NCBI GenBank assembly: GCA_020444515.1
Contig: JAHLKX010000005.1
Coordinates: 248,001-312,000, forward strand
From: Bacteroidota bacterium
GTDB lineage: Bacteria > Bacteroidota > Bacteroidia > Bacteroidales > JAADJA01
DNA length: 64,000 nt
Direction of reading: 5' to 3'
Under the pieces are notes generated by a model, which did not search any database, was not told the DNA's origin, and saw only the letters and a program-made list of their open reading frames with translations. The translations under genes and the position numbers were made by a program. Below, one piece after another: positions 35,334 through 45,400 of this stretch (its first letter is position 1; each line of letters starts with the position of its first letter).

Positions 35334-35379
35334 CTGAAACGCTTGCAGCCAGGCAAGCCTGAAACTTGAAACCTGAAAC
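35334..35379 (-). repeat. Heptamer array, right arm of four-helix cassette 1
   Basis: Four heptamers CTGAAAC, CTGAAAC, TTGAAAC, CTGAAAC, the reverse complement of the left arm at 34813. An 18-bp palindrome separates the first unit from the other three. Confidence 0.9.
35341..35358. repeat. 18-bp palindrome inserted in the heptamer array
   Basis: GCTTGC-AGCCAG-GCAAGC, perfect 6-bp arms, placed exactly between two CTGAAAC heptamers. The left arm of the cassette lacks it. The placement mirrors the palindrome at 29142-29161. Confidence 0.8.
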
Positions 35380-35394
35380 CAGAATCCCTTCATA

Positions 35395-35913
35395 TCAATT
35401 ATTCTCCGCAATCCGTATATTTTTCACAATCTTCACCGCCTGTGGGCCGGTCAGTTTACCGGATGTATTGTCGCCGATCATCATTACGGGCGCCAGCGAG
35501 CAACAACCCAGACAGGCTACCGATTCCAGGGTAAAGAGGCCATCTTCTGTGGTTTCACCGTCCTTGATCTTGAGGGCTTCTTCCAGTGCTTCGGAAAGTT
35601 CGTTGGCATTCTGAACATGGCAGGCTGTTCCATGGCAAATCTTGATGATATGTTTTCCAACAGGGTTCAGCCGGAACTGAGCGTAAAACGTAGCCACTCC
35701 ATACATGTCACTTAACTTCAGTCCGGTTCCATCAGCCAGTTTATGAAAAGCCTCCCTGGGGATGTATCCATACAATTCCTGTGTACCCTGCAGCAAGGGA
35801 ATCATATTTCCTTTTTTACCTTTATATTTTTCGATCAGCGGATCCATCAAAGAAAGGTCTATCGGTACCTGCTCCGTAACCGTTGTTTCCTTCCGTATTC
35901 TTGCAATGCGCAT
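35395..35913 (-). CDS. NuoE/HydC-like 2Fe-2S subunit
   Basis: A 172-residue thioredoxin-like ferredoxin. The ligands are visible in KICHGTACHV (two Cys) and ACLGCCSLAPVMMI. The helical N-terminal half has GNMIPLLQGTQELYGYIP and YGVATFYAQFRLNP, both typical for NuoE. It partners the NuoF-like subunit; their genes are separated only by the four-helix cassette. It is the first gene of the redox operon running to 29175. The 141 bp to the divergent T9SS gene hold the promoters; I found no convincing -33/-7 pair for this strand. Confidence 0.92.
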   Translation of the reverse strand: MRIARIRKETTVTEQVPIDLSLMDPLIEKYKGKKGNMIPLLQGTQELYGYIPREAFHKLADGTGLKLSDMYGVATFYAQFRLNPVGKHIIKICHGTACHVQNANELSEALEEALKIKDGETTEDGLFTLESVACLGCCSLAPVMMIGDNTSGKLTGPQAVKIVKNIRIAENN

Positions 35914-36014
35914 GCTATTGTTATTTGTGTTAAAGTGGGTAAAATTAAAAAGTTTTATAAGAATTTGTTAATCGAATAACAATTTATAAGGGGTCTAAAT
36001 TAGGGGACTTTTCA

Positions 36015-36045
36015 TTGACATTACAGAAGGAAAGAATTAACTTTA
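36015..36045 (+). promoter_or_regulatory. Candidate promoter for the T9SS gene at 36055/36067
   Basis: TTG (36015-36017), 20-bp spacer, TAACTTTA (36038-36045), one mismatch to TAnnTTTG. Transcription would start near 36052, which favours the second ATG (36067) as the translation start of the following gene. Confidence 0.4.
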
Positions 36046-36054
36046 CATGCACTA

Positions 36055-38520
36055 ATGATCAAAGTCATGAAAGTTCCAAAACATACCCTTGTTGTTTTAT
36101 TCTCAGGGATCATTTGTTCATTTTGGGTATTTGGTCAAAATGAAGTAAAAATTGCCTACCAGGATAAAGCTCCAAATGCAAAAACAGAAACGGTCCCATC
36201 AGAGGATATATTTGACTTGATATTCGATTATCCTTGTGCTGTTGGTGCTGGCGAAGCCGGAATTGAATGTGATGAAACTTATATTTACACGACCAAGTGG
36301 AATGGAGATCAGTTTTACAAATATGATTTAACCGGTACGCTAGTTGATTCATTTTCTATTTCTGGCGTAAGTGGAATTCGGGACCTTGCCTGGGATGGAA
36401 ACTACTTTTATGGTGGGGCAGCTTCAACAACAGTTTATGAACTCGATTTTGAGAATGAATTACTCATTAGCTCTTTCACTGCCCCAACACAGGTTAGAGC
36501 GATTGCTTACGATGACAACAACAATACATTTTATGCTAATAATTGGAGTACTGATATTACACAATTTAATATGAGTGGATCCAATTTGGGCAGTTTTCAG
36601 GTTGGCCCTGCTGGCGATAGCTATTATGGTTTTGCATATGAAAATAAAACAGGGTATCCGTTTCTTTGGGGTTATGCGCAGGTTGGGGCAACTCAAAATG
36701 AAATTATTCAATTAACACTGCCTTCAGGTAATGAAACAGGCTTGGCTTTTGATCTGGGAAATGTATTAAATATATCTTCAGGAATTGCGGGTGGTTTATG
36801 TGCAAGTGATGTTTGTTATGATTTCGCTTTGATTGGAATGAGTCAAAATGAATATATCTGGGCACTTGAAATAACCACTGCTGGTTGTTGTCAAGATAAT
36901 GATATTGGTGTCTGGTCTATTGTTGAGCCAACAAGTGGGGGTGGATTTTCAAACAGTGAACCTGTTACGATAAATATTTATAATAACGGCTGGAATCCAC
37001 AATCCAATTTTGCCGTATCCTTTACCCATAATGGAAGTGAACCCTATTACGATACGATTTTAACAACACTCAATTTTGATGAAACAATAGAATTTACTTT
37101 TGATACAACCATCGATTTATCGATGGGAGGAACCCATTATATTGAAGCTTCAACACACCTGCTCAATGATGAATGCATTATCAACGACGCGAAGAATAAA
37201 ACTATTTTCAGTCCTCCTTCACCAGGCTCACTGGAAGGTTATATAACCAATGCCCAGACAGGCAACCCCATCGAAGGAGCGCTGGTTGAATTAGAGATTT
37301 ATACTACAACAACCGGAGCCGACGGCTATTATTTCATCAGCGATATTACTCCCGGCAGCTATGATCTGTTTTGTGCAAGCGCTGGATTTTGTCCTTTTGA
37401 CACCACGCTAACTTTCGAACCGGATCAAAACCTCACTTTAAATATTGCCCTGGAATATGCATTGCTTGAAATATCAGAGGACACCATGGAAACTTCACTT
37501 TACCCCAATTCATCAACCTTTCTGAACTTTGAACTTTACAATCCGGGATCCTGCAACAATTCTTATTATGCTACCGGTGATGTAATTTGGTTGGGATATC
37601 CAACTACTATTTCTGGTATTATTAGTCCTGGTTCAACACAAGCATTGGGATGGTTGACCAGTTCCTACAACCTTGAACCGGGTTTGTACGAAGGGAATAT
37701 CATCATTAATTCATTCGCCATTTCAAGTCCCGACTCAATCCACGTATTGCTTGAAGTATTAGGATACACTTCTCCTTCCAACCTTTCCGGCTATGTGGAT
37801 TGCACTGACATATGTCTAAACTGGGATCCACCTGCTACCGGAAGCCCGCTTTATTATAATATCTACCGGGATGGTAACCTGATCACAAATTTTAACGGCA
37901 TTGAATTTTGTGATCAAAACCTTGATCCCGAAACGGAATATTGTTACCAGGTATCAGCAGTATATGTTTCGGGAGAATCGGAACCCACAGATGAATTATG
38001 TTTAACGGTGCCGATGCCTTCATCCCTGGAACCGGAAGATGTGAATTGTCAGAGTTATGGATACTATAACAACATTTGGTGGGATCCTCCTTCAGGTTGC
38101 CTGGGAAATGACGGGTATTTCATTTACAGGAATGGGCTTTTGCTAAATACTGAACCGCTGCTTGAAACGATTTATTATGATGAAGTAAGCCTCGGGTATT
38201 ATGAATATTTGATTACAGCACTTTATTATTTTGGTGAATCGCAGGGAACAATGACCTACTGTATTTCGACAAATACATCAAATCTGTCTGAAGTTGAAGT
38301 TGAATTTTATCCAAATCCTGTTAAGGACTGGCTTGTGGTCAGATCGATGCTAAATATTGATCAGATTGATATCTATAATAATTTCGGTGAAAAGATCTTT
38401 TCAAAATCAGATGAAAGCAATAAAACTATAGTTGATTTGACAGGTAATAAGCCTGGCATCTATTTTATCCGGACAGAAATCGCTGGTGAGATCATTAATC
38501 GCAAAATCATATTAAAATAA
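36055..38520 (+). CDS. Large secreted T9SS sorting-domain protein with carboxypeptidase-regulatory-like domain
   Basis: An 821-residue protein. The signal segment is KHTLVVLFSGIICSFWVFGQ; an ATG at 36067 is a likelier start than 36055 given the promoter position. Residues 55-285 resemble a propeller (TTKWNGDQFYKYDLTG, TTVYELDFENELLISSF). A CARDB-like domain follows, then a carboxypeptidase-regulatory-like fold at about 395-470 (LEGYITNAQTGNPIEGALVE). Fibronectin-like modules lie at about 575-740 (YNIYRDGNLITNF, YFIYRNGLLLNTE). The type A sorting domain begins VEVEFYPNPVKDWLVV. No enzyme motif is visible. It sits alone on the plus strand within the minus-strand redox island. Confidence 0.82.
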   Translation: MIKVMKVPKHTLVVLFSGIICSFWVFGQNEVKIAYQDKAPNAKTETVPSEDIFDLIFDYPCAVGAGEAGIECDETYIYTTKWNGDQFYKYDLTGTLVDSFSISGVSGIRDLAWDGNYFYGGAASTTVYELDFENELLISSFTAPTQVRAIAYDDNNNTFYANNWSTDITQFNMSGSNLGSFQVGPAGDSYYGFAYENKTGYPFLWGYAQVGATQNEIIQLTLPSGNETGLAFDLGNVLNISSGIAGGLCASDVCYDFALIGMSQNEYIWALEITTAGCCQDNDIGVWSIVEPTSGGGFSNSEPVTINIYNNGWNPQSNFAVSFTHNGSEPYYDTILTTLNFDETIEFTFDTTIDLSMGGTHYIEASTHLLNDECIINDAKNKTIFSPPSPGSLEGYITNAQTGNPIEGALVELEIYTTTTGADGYYFISDITPGSYDLFCASAGFCPFDTTLTFEPDQNLTLNIALEYALLEISEDTMETSLYPNSSTFLNFELYNPGSCNNSYYATGDVIWLGYPTTISGIISPGSTQALGWLTSSYNLEPGLYEGNIIINSFAISSPDSIHVLLEVLGYTSPSNLSGYVDCTDICLNWDPPATGSPLYYNIYRDGNLITNFNGIEFCDQNLDPETEYCYQVSAVYVSGESEPTDELCLTVPMPSSLEPEDVNCQSYGYYNNIWWDPPSGCLGNDGYFIYRNGLLLNTEPLLETIYYDEVSLGYYEYLITALYYFGESQGTMTYCISTNTSNLSEVEVEFYPNPVKDWLVVRSMLNIDQIDIYNNFGEKIFSKSDESNKTIVDLTGNKPGIYFIRTEIAGEIINRKIILK

Positions 38521-38526
38521 AAAAAT

Positions 38527-38553
38527 AAACCCTGACGATTCAGTCAGGGTTTT
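38527..38553. terminator. Bidirectional terminator between convergent genes
   Basis: A perfect 10-bp stem AAACCCTGAC/GTCAGGGTTT with a 6-nt loop has A-rich sequence on its left and T-rich on its right. It serves both the T9SS gene ending at 38520 and the NfnB-like gene ending at 38580. Confidence 0.85.
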
Positions 38554-38579
38554 AGTTGAATAATACTTCCACATTCTAT

Positions 38580-40400
38580 CTATTTCTCAACTGACGCTTT
38601 TTTGGTTTTCTTTTTCCGAAGGGCCGTAAGTTTTTCATGCATGGCCCTGGCAGCAATCCTGCCGGCGCCCATGGCTTCAATTACGGTGGCTGATCCGGTA
38701 ACAATGTCGCCCCCTGCATATACAAATGGTTTGGAGGTTTCGTTGGTTTCCTCATTCACATCAATATATCCCCATTTGTTCCGTTTCAGGTCGGGTGTCG
38801 ACTGGAATATCACCGGGTTGGGTCCGGTACCCACAGCCACGATTACCAGGTCGGTATCGAGGATAAAATTGGAACCTTCGATGGGGACCGGCCTTCTTCT
38901 TCCCGAAGCATCGGGTTCGCCCAGTTGCATCTTGATGCATTCCATACCTTTTACCGTATTGAAATCGGTACCGATATATTTAACAGGATTGGTGAGCAAT
39001 TTAAATTTAATCCCTTCCTCTTCAGCATGGTGCACCTCTTCGGCACGTGCCGGTAATTCATGTCGTGAACGACGATACACAATGGTCACCTCATCAGCAC
39101 CTGTGCGTTTGGCTGTCCGTGCGCAGTCCATGGCCACATTACCACCTCCGATCACAGTTACGCTGTGTCCTTTCGGCATCGGGGTATCGTATTCCGGAAA
39201 TTTATAGGCTTTCATGAGGTTCATGCGGGTGAGGTACTCATTGGCAGAGAAAATATTTCCCAGGCTCTCACCTTCCAGTCCCATGAATGTTGGCAATCCG
39301 GCCCCAACACCGATGAATACCGCATCAAATTCTTCCAGCAGTTCATCAATGGTATGGATGTTACCGATCACCTGGTTCGTTTCTATGCGCACACCCAGTT
39401 CCTTCAGGAAATTGATCTCAAATTGAACAATGGATTTGGGTAACCTGAATTCAGGAATGCCATATGTTAACACCCCGCCCGTTTCGTGTAAGGCTTCAAA
39501 AACCGTGACGGCATAACCTAACTGGCGCATATCGGCGGCCACAGTCAATCCGCCGGGACCAGACCCGATCACGGCGATTTTTTGCTGGGTATTATGATTG
39601 ATGATGGGCACCTTCACCAGTTCCATTTTGCGCTCATAGTCGGCTACAAAACGTTCCAGTCTCCCAATGGCCACCGGTTGGTCCTTGTGTCCCATAATAC
39701 ATTTGGCTTCGCACTGGGCTTCCTGCGGACAAACACGCCCACAAATGGCCGGAAAGAGATTGGTCTCTTTTATCTTCTTAGCTGCTTCATCAAATTTTTC
39801 TTCGGCCACCAGCGAAATAAATTCAGGGATGGGTACATTTACCGGGCACCCTTCCACACAGAGTGGTTTTTTACATTGGAGGCAGCGGCCGGCTTCCAGA
39901 AGAGCAAGTTCTGTTGTGTAGCCATACGGTACTTCCTGGAAATTGTGAACCCGCAAGGTTTGATCCTGTTCCGGCATGTCCTGCCTTGGAATTTTCAGTT
40001 TGATCCGACGTTCGTCGCGCTTTGTAAGTCCGTGCCATTCACATCCGTATTTGGTACAGATAAAAAACGGGATCAGCCCTGAAAGTGCTGAAATGATGAC
40101 TTCTGCTACCGGTGAACCACACTCACCGCAGAGGGTTTCCTTATTCAGCAGACTTTTTTTGCAATGGGGGCAGATCAGATCATCCAGCGTGCCGTCTTTT
40201 TGAATATCGACAGAGGATTCTATTTCAAACACATCGAGGTATGGACTCAGGTACAGATCAATTTCCTCGCCCTGATAAATGGCCTTGAATTCAATCTGTT
40301 TGACATCCTTTTTTTCAACATTGAACCCGGCATGGCAATGCGGGCAATAGGTGTTCAGGTAGGTCTTGAACTTTAAATATTTAACGTCGTGATCTAACAT
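38580..40400 (-). CDS. NfnB/GltD-like NADPH oxidoreductase with N-terminal zinc-ribbon extension
   Basis: A 606-residue protein. Residues 1-135 are an eight-cysteine module (C19/C22, C77/C80, C91/C94, C115/C120) not found in ordinary NfnB, which is about 465 residues. The GltD-type cluster begins at 173 (GRCLQCKKPLCVEGCPVNVP) with CGRVCPQEAQCEAKC after it. FAD site VIGSGPGGLTVAADM is near 275 and NADPH site VIGGGNVAMDCARTAKRTGA near 420. It is paired with the NfnA-like gene 68 bp upstream, suggesting the NADH-dependent reduced ferredoxin:NADP+ oxidoreductase, which bifurcates electrons. The extension may couple the enzyme to the zinc-ribbon protein encoded first in this operon. Confidence 0.88.
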   Translation of the reverse strand: MLDHDVKYLKFKTYLNTYCPHCHAGFNVEKKDVKQIEFKAIYQGEEIDLYLSPYLDVFEIESSVDIQKDGTLDDLICPHCKKSLLNKETLCGECGSPVAEVIISALSGLIPFFICTKYGCEWHGLTKRDERRIKLKIPRQDMPEQDQTLRVHNFQEVPYGYTTELALLEAGRCLQCKKPLCVEGCPVNVPIPEFISLVAEEKFDEAAKKIKETNLFPAICGRVCPQEAQCEAKCIMGHKDQPVAIGRLERFVADYERKMELVKVPIINHNTQQKIAVIGSGPGGLTVAADMRQLGYAVTVFEALHETGGVLTYGIPEFRLPKSIVQFEINFLKELGVRIETNQVIGNIHTIDELLEEFDAVFIGVGAGLPTFMGLEGESLGNIFSANEYLTRMNLMKAYKFPEYDTPMPKGHSVTVIGGGNVAMDCARTAKRTGADEVTIVYRRSRHELPARAEEVHHAEEEGIKFKLLTNPVKYIGTDFNTVKGMECIKMQLGEPDASGRRRPVPIEGSNFILDTDLVIVAVGTGPNPVIFQSTPDLKRNKWGYIDVNEETNETSKPFVYAGGDIVTGSATVIEAMGAGRIAARAMHEKLTALRKKKTKKASVEK

Positions 40401-40468
40401 AAGGCTTAAATTCCAAATAATTAAAACTCCAAATTCCCAAGGGTTTGAGAAATAAAAATTACGCGATT

Positions 40469-41293
40469 TTACCGGATGGAGAAAAGCAGGGAATCTTTTT
40501 CCTCCTTGAGGTAAAGTGAATTCCTGTTCATCAATTCGTCAAAGTCAACTTTTGCTCCGTCAAAATCAGGACCATCAACACAGCAGAAACGGGTTTCGTC
40601 AGCTACTTTAACCCTGCATCCACCGCACATCCCGGTTCCGTCGATCATAATCGGGTTGAGGCTCACCATGGTTTTTACATCGAACTTTTTGGTCAGCTTC
40701 ACCACATTTTTCATCATGATAATGGGTCCGATGGCATAAACCAGTTTGATATCGTCCCGCTCACTCAGGTACTTTTCGAGAGGCTGGGTTACAAATCCAC
40801 GCTGACCATAACTGCCGTCGTCGGTAGTAATTACGAGTTCGTCACTGATCTGTGTCATCTCATTTTCAAGAATGAGCATCTCCTTATCTTTCGAACCCAT
40901 AATGCTGATCACATAGTTGCCGGCCTCCTTGAAAGCTTTGGCCACATGGTGCAAAATGGCCACTCCGGTCCCACCACCGATCATCAATACGGTTCCCATG
41001 TCTTCAACTTCAGCCGGTCGTCCAAGCGGTCCTACCACATCTTTGATCAGATCGCCTTCTTTGAGCGAACGCATCAGCGCTGTTGATTTACCTACTACCT
41101 GGAAGATGATGGTGATGATCCCTGCAAAGGCATCTTTATCAGCTACAGTAAGGGGTATTCGTTCTCCGGTTTCATTGACACGGATAATGACAAACTGCCC
41201 TGCTTTTACTTTTTTAGCAATTTTTGGTGCGTTGATGTCGAAACGAATGATCGTTCCCTGAGCCATTTCCTGTTTTCTAACGATCTGAAACAT
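40469..41293 (-). CDS. NfnA-like FAD/NAD-binding subunit (sulfide dehydrogenase / ferredoxin-NADP reductase alpha type)
   Basis: A 274-residue protein of the ferredoxin-NADP reductase fold. FAD-binding strand RIPLTVADKDAF near residue 45, NAD-binding MIGGGTGVAILHHVAKAF near 105, and the 2Fe-2S motif DGTGMCGGCRV with FCCVDGPDFDG near 219-245. The Asp-Cys-Cys-Cys ligand set fits NfnA. With the next gene it would reduce NADP+ using NADH and reduced ferredoxin. Middle gene of a three-gene operon. Confidence 0.9.
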   Translation of the reverse strand: MFQIVRKQEMAQGTIIRFDINAPKIAKKVKAGQFVIIRVNETGERIPLTVADKDAFAGIITIIFQVVGKSTALMRSLKEGDLIKDVVGPLGRPAEVEDMGTVLMIGGGTGVAILHHVAKAFKEAGNYVISIMGSKDKEMLILENEMTQISDELVITTDDGSYGQRGFVTQPLEKYLSERDDIKLVYAIGPIIMMKNVVKLTKKFDVKTMVSLNPIMIDGTGMCGGCRVKVADETRFCCVDGPDFDGAKVDFDELMNRNSLYLKEEKDSLLFSIR

Positions 41294-41353
41294 TGTAGTT
41301 TGAGTTAGTGTGTACTATTAATTTTATATTCATTAAATACCTTGAACCATTTT

Positions 41354-42223
41354 CTACCACTCGTCACTCTCTTCAAGCTTGATCGAATAGAGATCATCTT
41401 CACTTAATCCATGCCATTTACACCCTTTTTTGGTACAGATGTAAAAGTCGATGAGTTTACTACTGGCACTTACGTTGATCTTCGATATGGGTGATCCGCA
41501 TTTGCCACAGGTTTTATCTTTAACCACCAGGCTGGTTTCGCAATGGTAGCATTTAATATCGGTAACTGCCTTGTCTTCAGGAAGGAAGATGGTCGATTTG
41601 GAAGTAAAACTATTGAGGTAAGGACTTAAGAGCAAATAACCCTCCTCTCCATTGATGATCTTGAGTTTAAGCATTTCGTTTTCTATCAGACTTTTACGGC
41701 AATGGGGGCAGTAACTTTGCAGGAATGTTCCCGACTCAATGATTTCTTCCGCTTCGGTAATTTTCTTTTCTGGTTTGACTTCAGTGGTACCGGTCCGTTC
41801 ATCCTTGGGATATTTTCGGCCACGGAAGCCATATTCCTGATACAATTTGCGCAAAGCCAATGAGAGGTCTTCAAATTCAACATGGTGATTTTTACATCCA
41901 CTGCGTGCACAAATGCTAACTTTCCCTCCCATATCCAGATAGAAGGGAACCATTTCTCCTCCACAACTCAGGCACTCGGCTTCTGAGTTCATCACTTTTT
42001 GACAATGGGGGCAGGAAAAAGTGGCCACCTCTCCCCTGGGAATCTCAAAATCACAACTATAATTATAACTTCCATAGATGGCACTCAGGTGGATCACTCC
42101 TTTCTGATCACCCTGTTTGACATTGAGTTTTATGCTGGCCTCGTTGTCAACAAGAACTTTTTTATCCATCAGCGATTCTCCACAGAACCGACACTTCAAG
42201 CTTAATGCTACAAATTCGTACAT
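41354..42223 (-). CDS. Tandem zinc-ribbon protein of unknown function, Nfn-associated
   Basis: A 289-residue protein built of two copies of an eight-cysteine module. Copy 1: C11/C14, C71/C74, C84/C87, C105/C110. Copy 2: C172/C175, C225/C228, C239/C242, C263/C268. The same module with the same spacing forms the N-terminus of the NfnB-like protein in this operon. Shared words include LLSPYLNSF / YLSPYLDVF, CGKCGSPISKI / CGECGSPVAEV, and FYICTKKGCKWHGL / FFICTKYGCEWHGL. I know of no named family for it. It may be a scaffold, regulator or electron-transfer adaptor; zinc rather than iron binding is inferred from the ribbon-like CxxC pairs. Confidence 0.85.
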   Translation of the reverse strand: MYEFVALSLKCRFCGESLMDKKVLVDNEASIKLNVKQGDQKGVIHLSAIYGSYNYSCDFEIPRGEVATFSCPHCQKVMNSEAECLSCGGEMVPFYLDMGGKVSICARSGCKNHHVEFEDLSLALRKLYQEYGFRGRKYPKDERTGTTEVKPEKKITEAEEIIESGTFLQSYCPHCRKSLIENEMLKLKIINGEEGYLLLSPYLNSFTSKSTIFLPEDKAVTDIKCYHCETSLVVKDKTCGKCGSPISKINVSASSKLIDFYICTKKGCKWHGLSEDDLYSIKLEESDEW

Positions 42224-42265
42224 GGTGTTTTTATATAAATAACGTGACGTTCAGATTTCTACGTA

Positions 42266-42295
42266 CAAGTATAAATATATTTACAGCATCCCAAA
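42266..42295 (-). promoter_or_regulatory. Candidate promoter of the zinc-ribbon/Nfn operon
   Basis: On the minus strand TTTG (42292-42295), 18-bp spacer, TATACTTG (42266-42273), one mismatch to TAnnTTTG, about 43 bp upstream of the start at 42223. The remaining 180 bp up to the next gene are AT-rich with nothing else recognised. Confidence 0.4.
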
Positions 42296-42475
42296 ACAAT
42301 ATCTTCTATTTGGGTTAACTTATCATGCCATTTTATATATGTAAATATTTGAATTTCAAAAAGATCCCATTGTCAAGCCTCCTTTAATTTATAGGGAATT
42401 TAAATAAGGAAGAGTAAAGGGTAAAGTTAATTGAGATCAGAAGGAATATGACTCAAGTTCAACCGGGCTTACATT

Positions 42476-45400
42476 TTATACCGTAGTCACCACAGAGATA
42501 CGCTTTTTGCCATCCATTCTGATATTGATATTTTCAGGGAAACGAACATGTCTGAAAAAATTGGTTTCCTTTACCAGTTCTTGTTGGTTCAGAATTTCAT
42601 AATTGATAAAGCTGTTTGATTTTTCAGGTTGCACTGAAAAATAGCCCACATTGGCCGAGGTAACATTATGGAAAAAATGGGATCCGGAAGAAGCATCCAG
42701 GGGATAACCTTCAAGGCTGGTTTCCACAATGACCTTGGCGTTGGAGATCTGTGGCCAGTCGACAGGAATGCCGATCCACCGGTCGCGTGTGCCCCAACGA
42801 CCAGGCCCGATGAGAACATATTGCCGTCCTTCCTGCATCATCTCTTTATTTATGGCTTCAATTTCATCCACCATCTCCATGGTTTTCTTTTTATCAAACT
42901 TTGCATTATCAATAAAAATTACATCGCGAATATTATTAATCAATCCATTTCCCATCCCTTTTTCTGCATAGATGATCATATCTTCTTTGCTGAATTGTTC
43001 GGGATCTACATCATAGTCATCTACGTTTCCGATCATGGGTTTAACCTGTAACAGGTAGAATGAGGCCCTATAGTTTTTGTCTTTATTGAGATCGATGGCA
43101 AATTCTATCTCAACCGCTGATCCAAAGGCTTCCTTTACAATATCCAGCACCACTTCAATGGTTCGGGCCATCGGAATATAATTATACCTTAGGATATTGC
43201 CAAAATTGACAATTCGTGGGCCCGGTTTGTCAAGTCCTGCCGAAATGGAATTGTTATTGGGATCATAAACCGAAACACAATGTTTGAGGGTGCCGTGCTT
43301 TTCGGCTTCATAAATATCTGTTTTGATCAATCCGGCCATATCGCCATCCAGAAGGTTCAGATCATGTTTCTTCAGATCAACTGCATAAAAAACGGTTTGA
43401 CTGTTTTGAATCTGGTCCTTGGGTGTCATGATCTCGGTCGTGGGGTATTTGGGTGAAAAACGATAGGCCTTTTCACCCTCCACCACATATTTTCCCAGTC
43501 CGAATGCAGCTACCGCAAATCCCTCTTCAGGTTTCATATGTGAAAAGGGATAGTAATTATAGGATTGAGCGACACCACTGATATGGGGATAAAACATTTC
43601 ACCATAACGATTTCCCACAACCTCTTGAATGATCACCGCCATTTTCTCTTCTTCGATATGGTAATTTACAGCCCTGATATAACCCCGTGCCATATCAGAA
43701 TAAACGGAGGCATAAACCAGTTTTATGGCATCCATTACTTGCTGCAGCCTGACATTGATATCGGGATGATTGTTGGGAAGCAGATATGTTTCAAAAATAC
43801 CGGCGAAAGGTTGCATGAGGCTGTCTTCAAACAACCCGGATGAACGGATGGCCAGTGGTTTTTTGATCAATCTGAGCATCTCTTTCAACCGTTTGATCAG
43901 GGTAGGGGTAAGTTTGCCGTGAAGAAACCGCCATTTCAATTCATCGAACGGAATGGGTTCGGTTTTAACAAAATGCAATTGATTGTTATCCAGAAAATAT
44001 TCAAACTCATCGGTACCAATGATAGCTGTTCGCGGAGTTTTTAAATTAATGTCCGATAAAAACTGCGAAAAATCCAGGTTATAAATCAGGGAGTTCAAAA
44101 AGGCCAGTCCGCGTCCTTTTCCTCCCATGGCCCCCTCGGTGAGGGTAACAATATTGGCTTCATCCAGAATGGCTTGTTCCTCATAGGGAACCACTTTCCC
44201 CTGTCGTTGCTCATTCCTGAATTTGCGGATCACATTGATAAGGTACTCCCGGATCGATTCGGGGTCTTTAAATTCGTAAGTTTTTTTCGGATGCAGGATC
44301 TTGGCCGCCTGAATCTCGCCCCGTGCCATCAGCCACATGCTGAAATGGTCTTTTTTAGCATGATACAGGATTGACTCCGGCGGAATGGTTCGCAAATGTT
44401 TTTCGAAGTCTTTGAGCGATTTAACTTCCACCAGTTTTTTGCCATACTGATCACGGTAGATAAAATTTCCGAAACCCAGATAGTGTTTGATAAAACTTTT
44501 GATCTCCTGCTCCAGGTTTTCAGAGTTCTTAAATATAAATGTGGTTTTTAAATTGAAGGCTTCGTTCTCCATCTCTTTGTTCGATGACTGAACAATGACA
44601 GGAATCTCCTTTTTCTCCGATCGAATGTATTTGACGAGATCAAATCCGGCCTGCTCATTTAATACACCTTCTTTGCTGAATTTTACATCGGTAATGAGGC
44701 AAAAAATAAACTCATCGTATTTGTTATAGATTTCAACTGCTTCTTCATAATTGGTAGCGAGCAGTATCTTGGGCCGTGCCCGCAATTTCAAAACCTTGTA
44801 TAGATCATCGGTGCTTACATCATCGATAATTCGTTTGGTTTGCTCCAGTACAATTTTGTATAGGATCGGAAGATACCGGGAGTAATACATGGGCGAATCT
44901 TCCACAACCAGGATATAACGAACGAGGGCAATTCGGGTATCGTTTTCAAGGTTGATGCGATCCTCGAGGTGTTTGATCATGGCAAAGAAGATCCTGGATT
45001 CTCCGTTCCACACAAAGATCCTTTCGTATCCCAATGGTTTTTTCTTTTCTTCGAAAAAGGCGATATCACTGTTATTATTGAGCAACAAATAAACCGGTAT
45101 ATAGGGAAATGTTTTTTTGATCCGCTCCGAAATACCCAGTGGAAAGGTCTTATCCACCCCCACCATGATGATCACCAGGTCGAAATGTTTGGATTGCAGT
45201 TGTTCAATGGCTTCTTCCAGTGAAGAAACCCCGGTAATGCGGGGCAGAGAGGTGAGATTGAGTTTGGCGTACTCACCCATCATGTGTTCTGAGAAACGAC
45301 CTTCTTTTTCGATGCTGTATGCATCATAAAGGTTGGAGATAATCAATATCTCGCCTACTTTGAAAGGCATCAGGTCATGATAGAGGTCACGGTTGTAATT

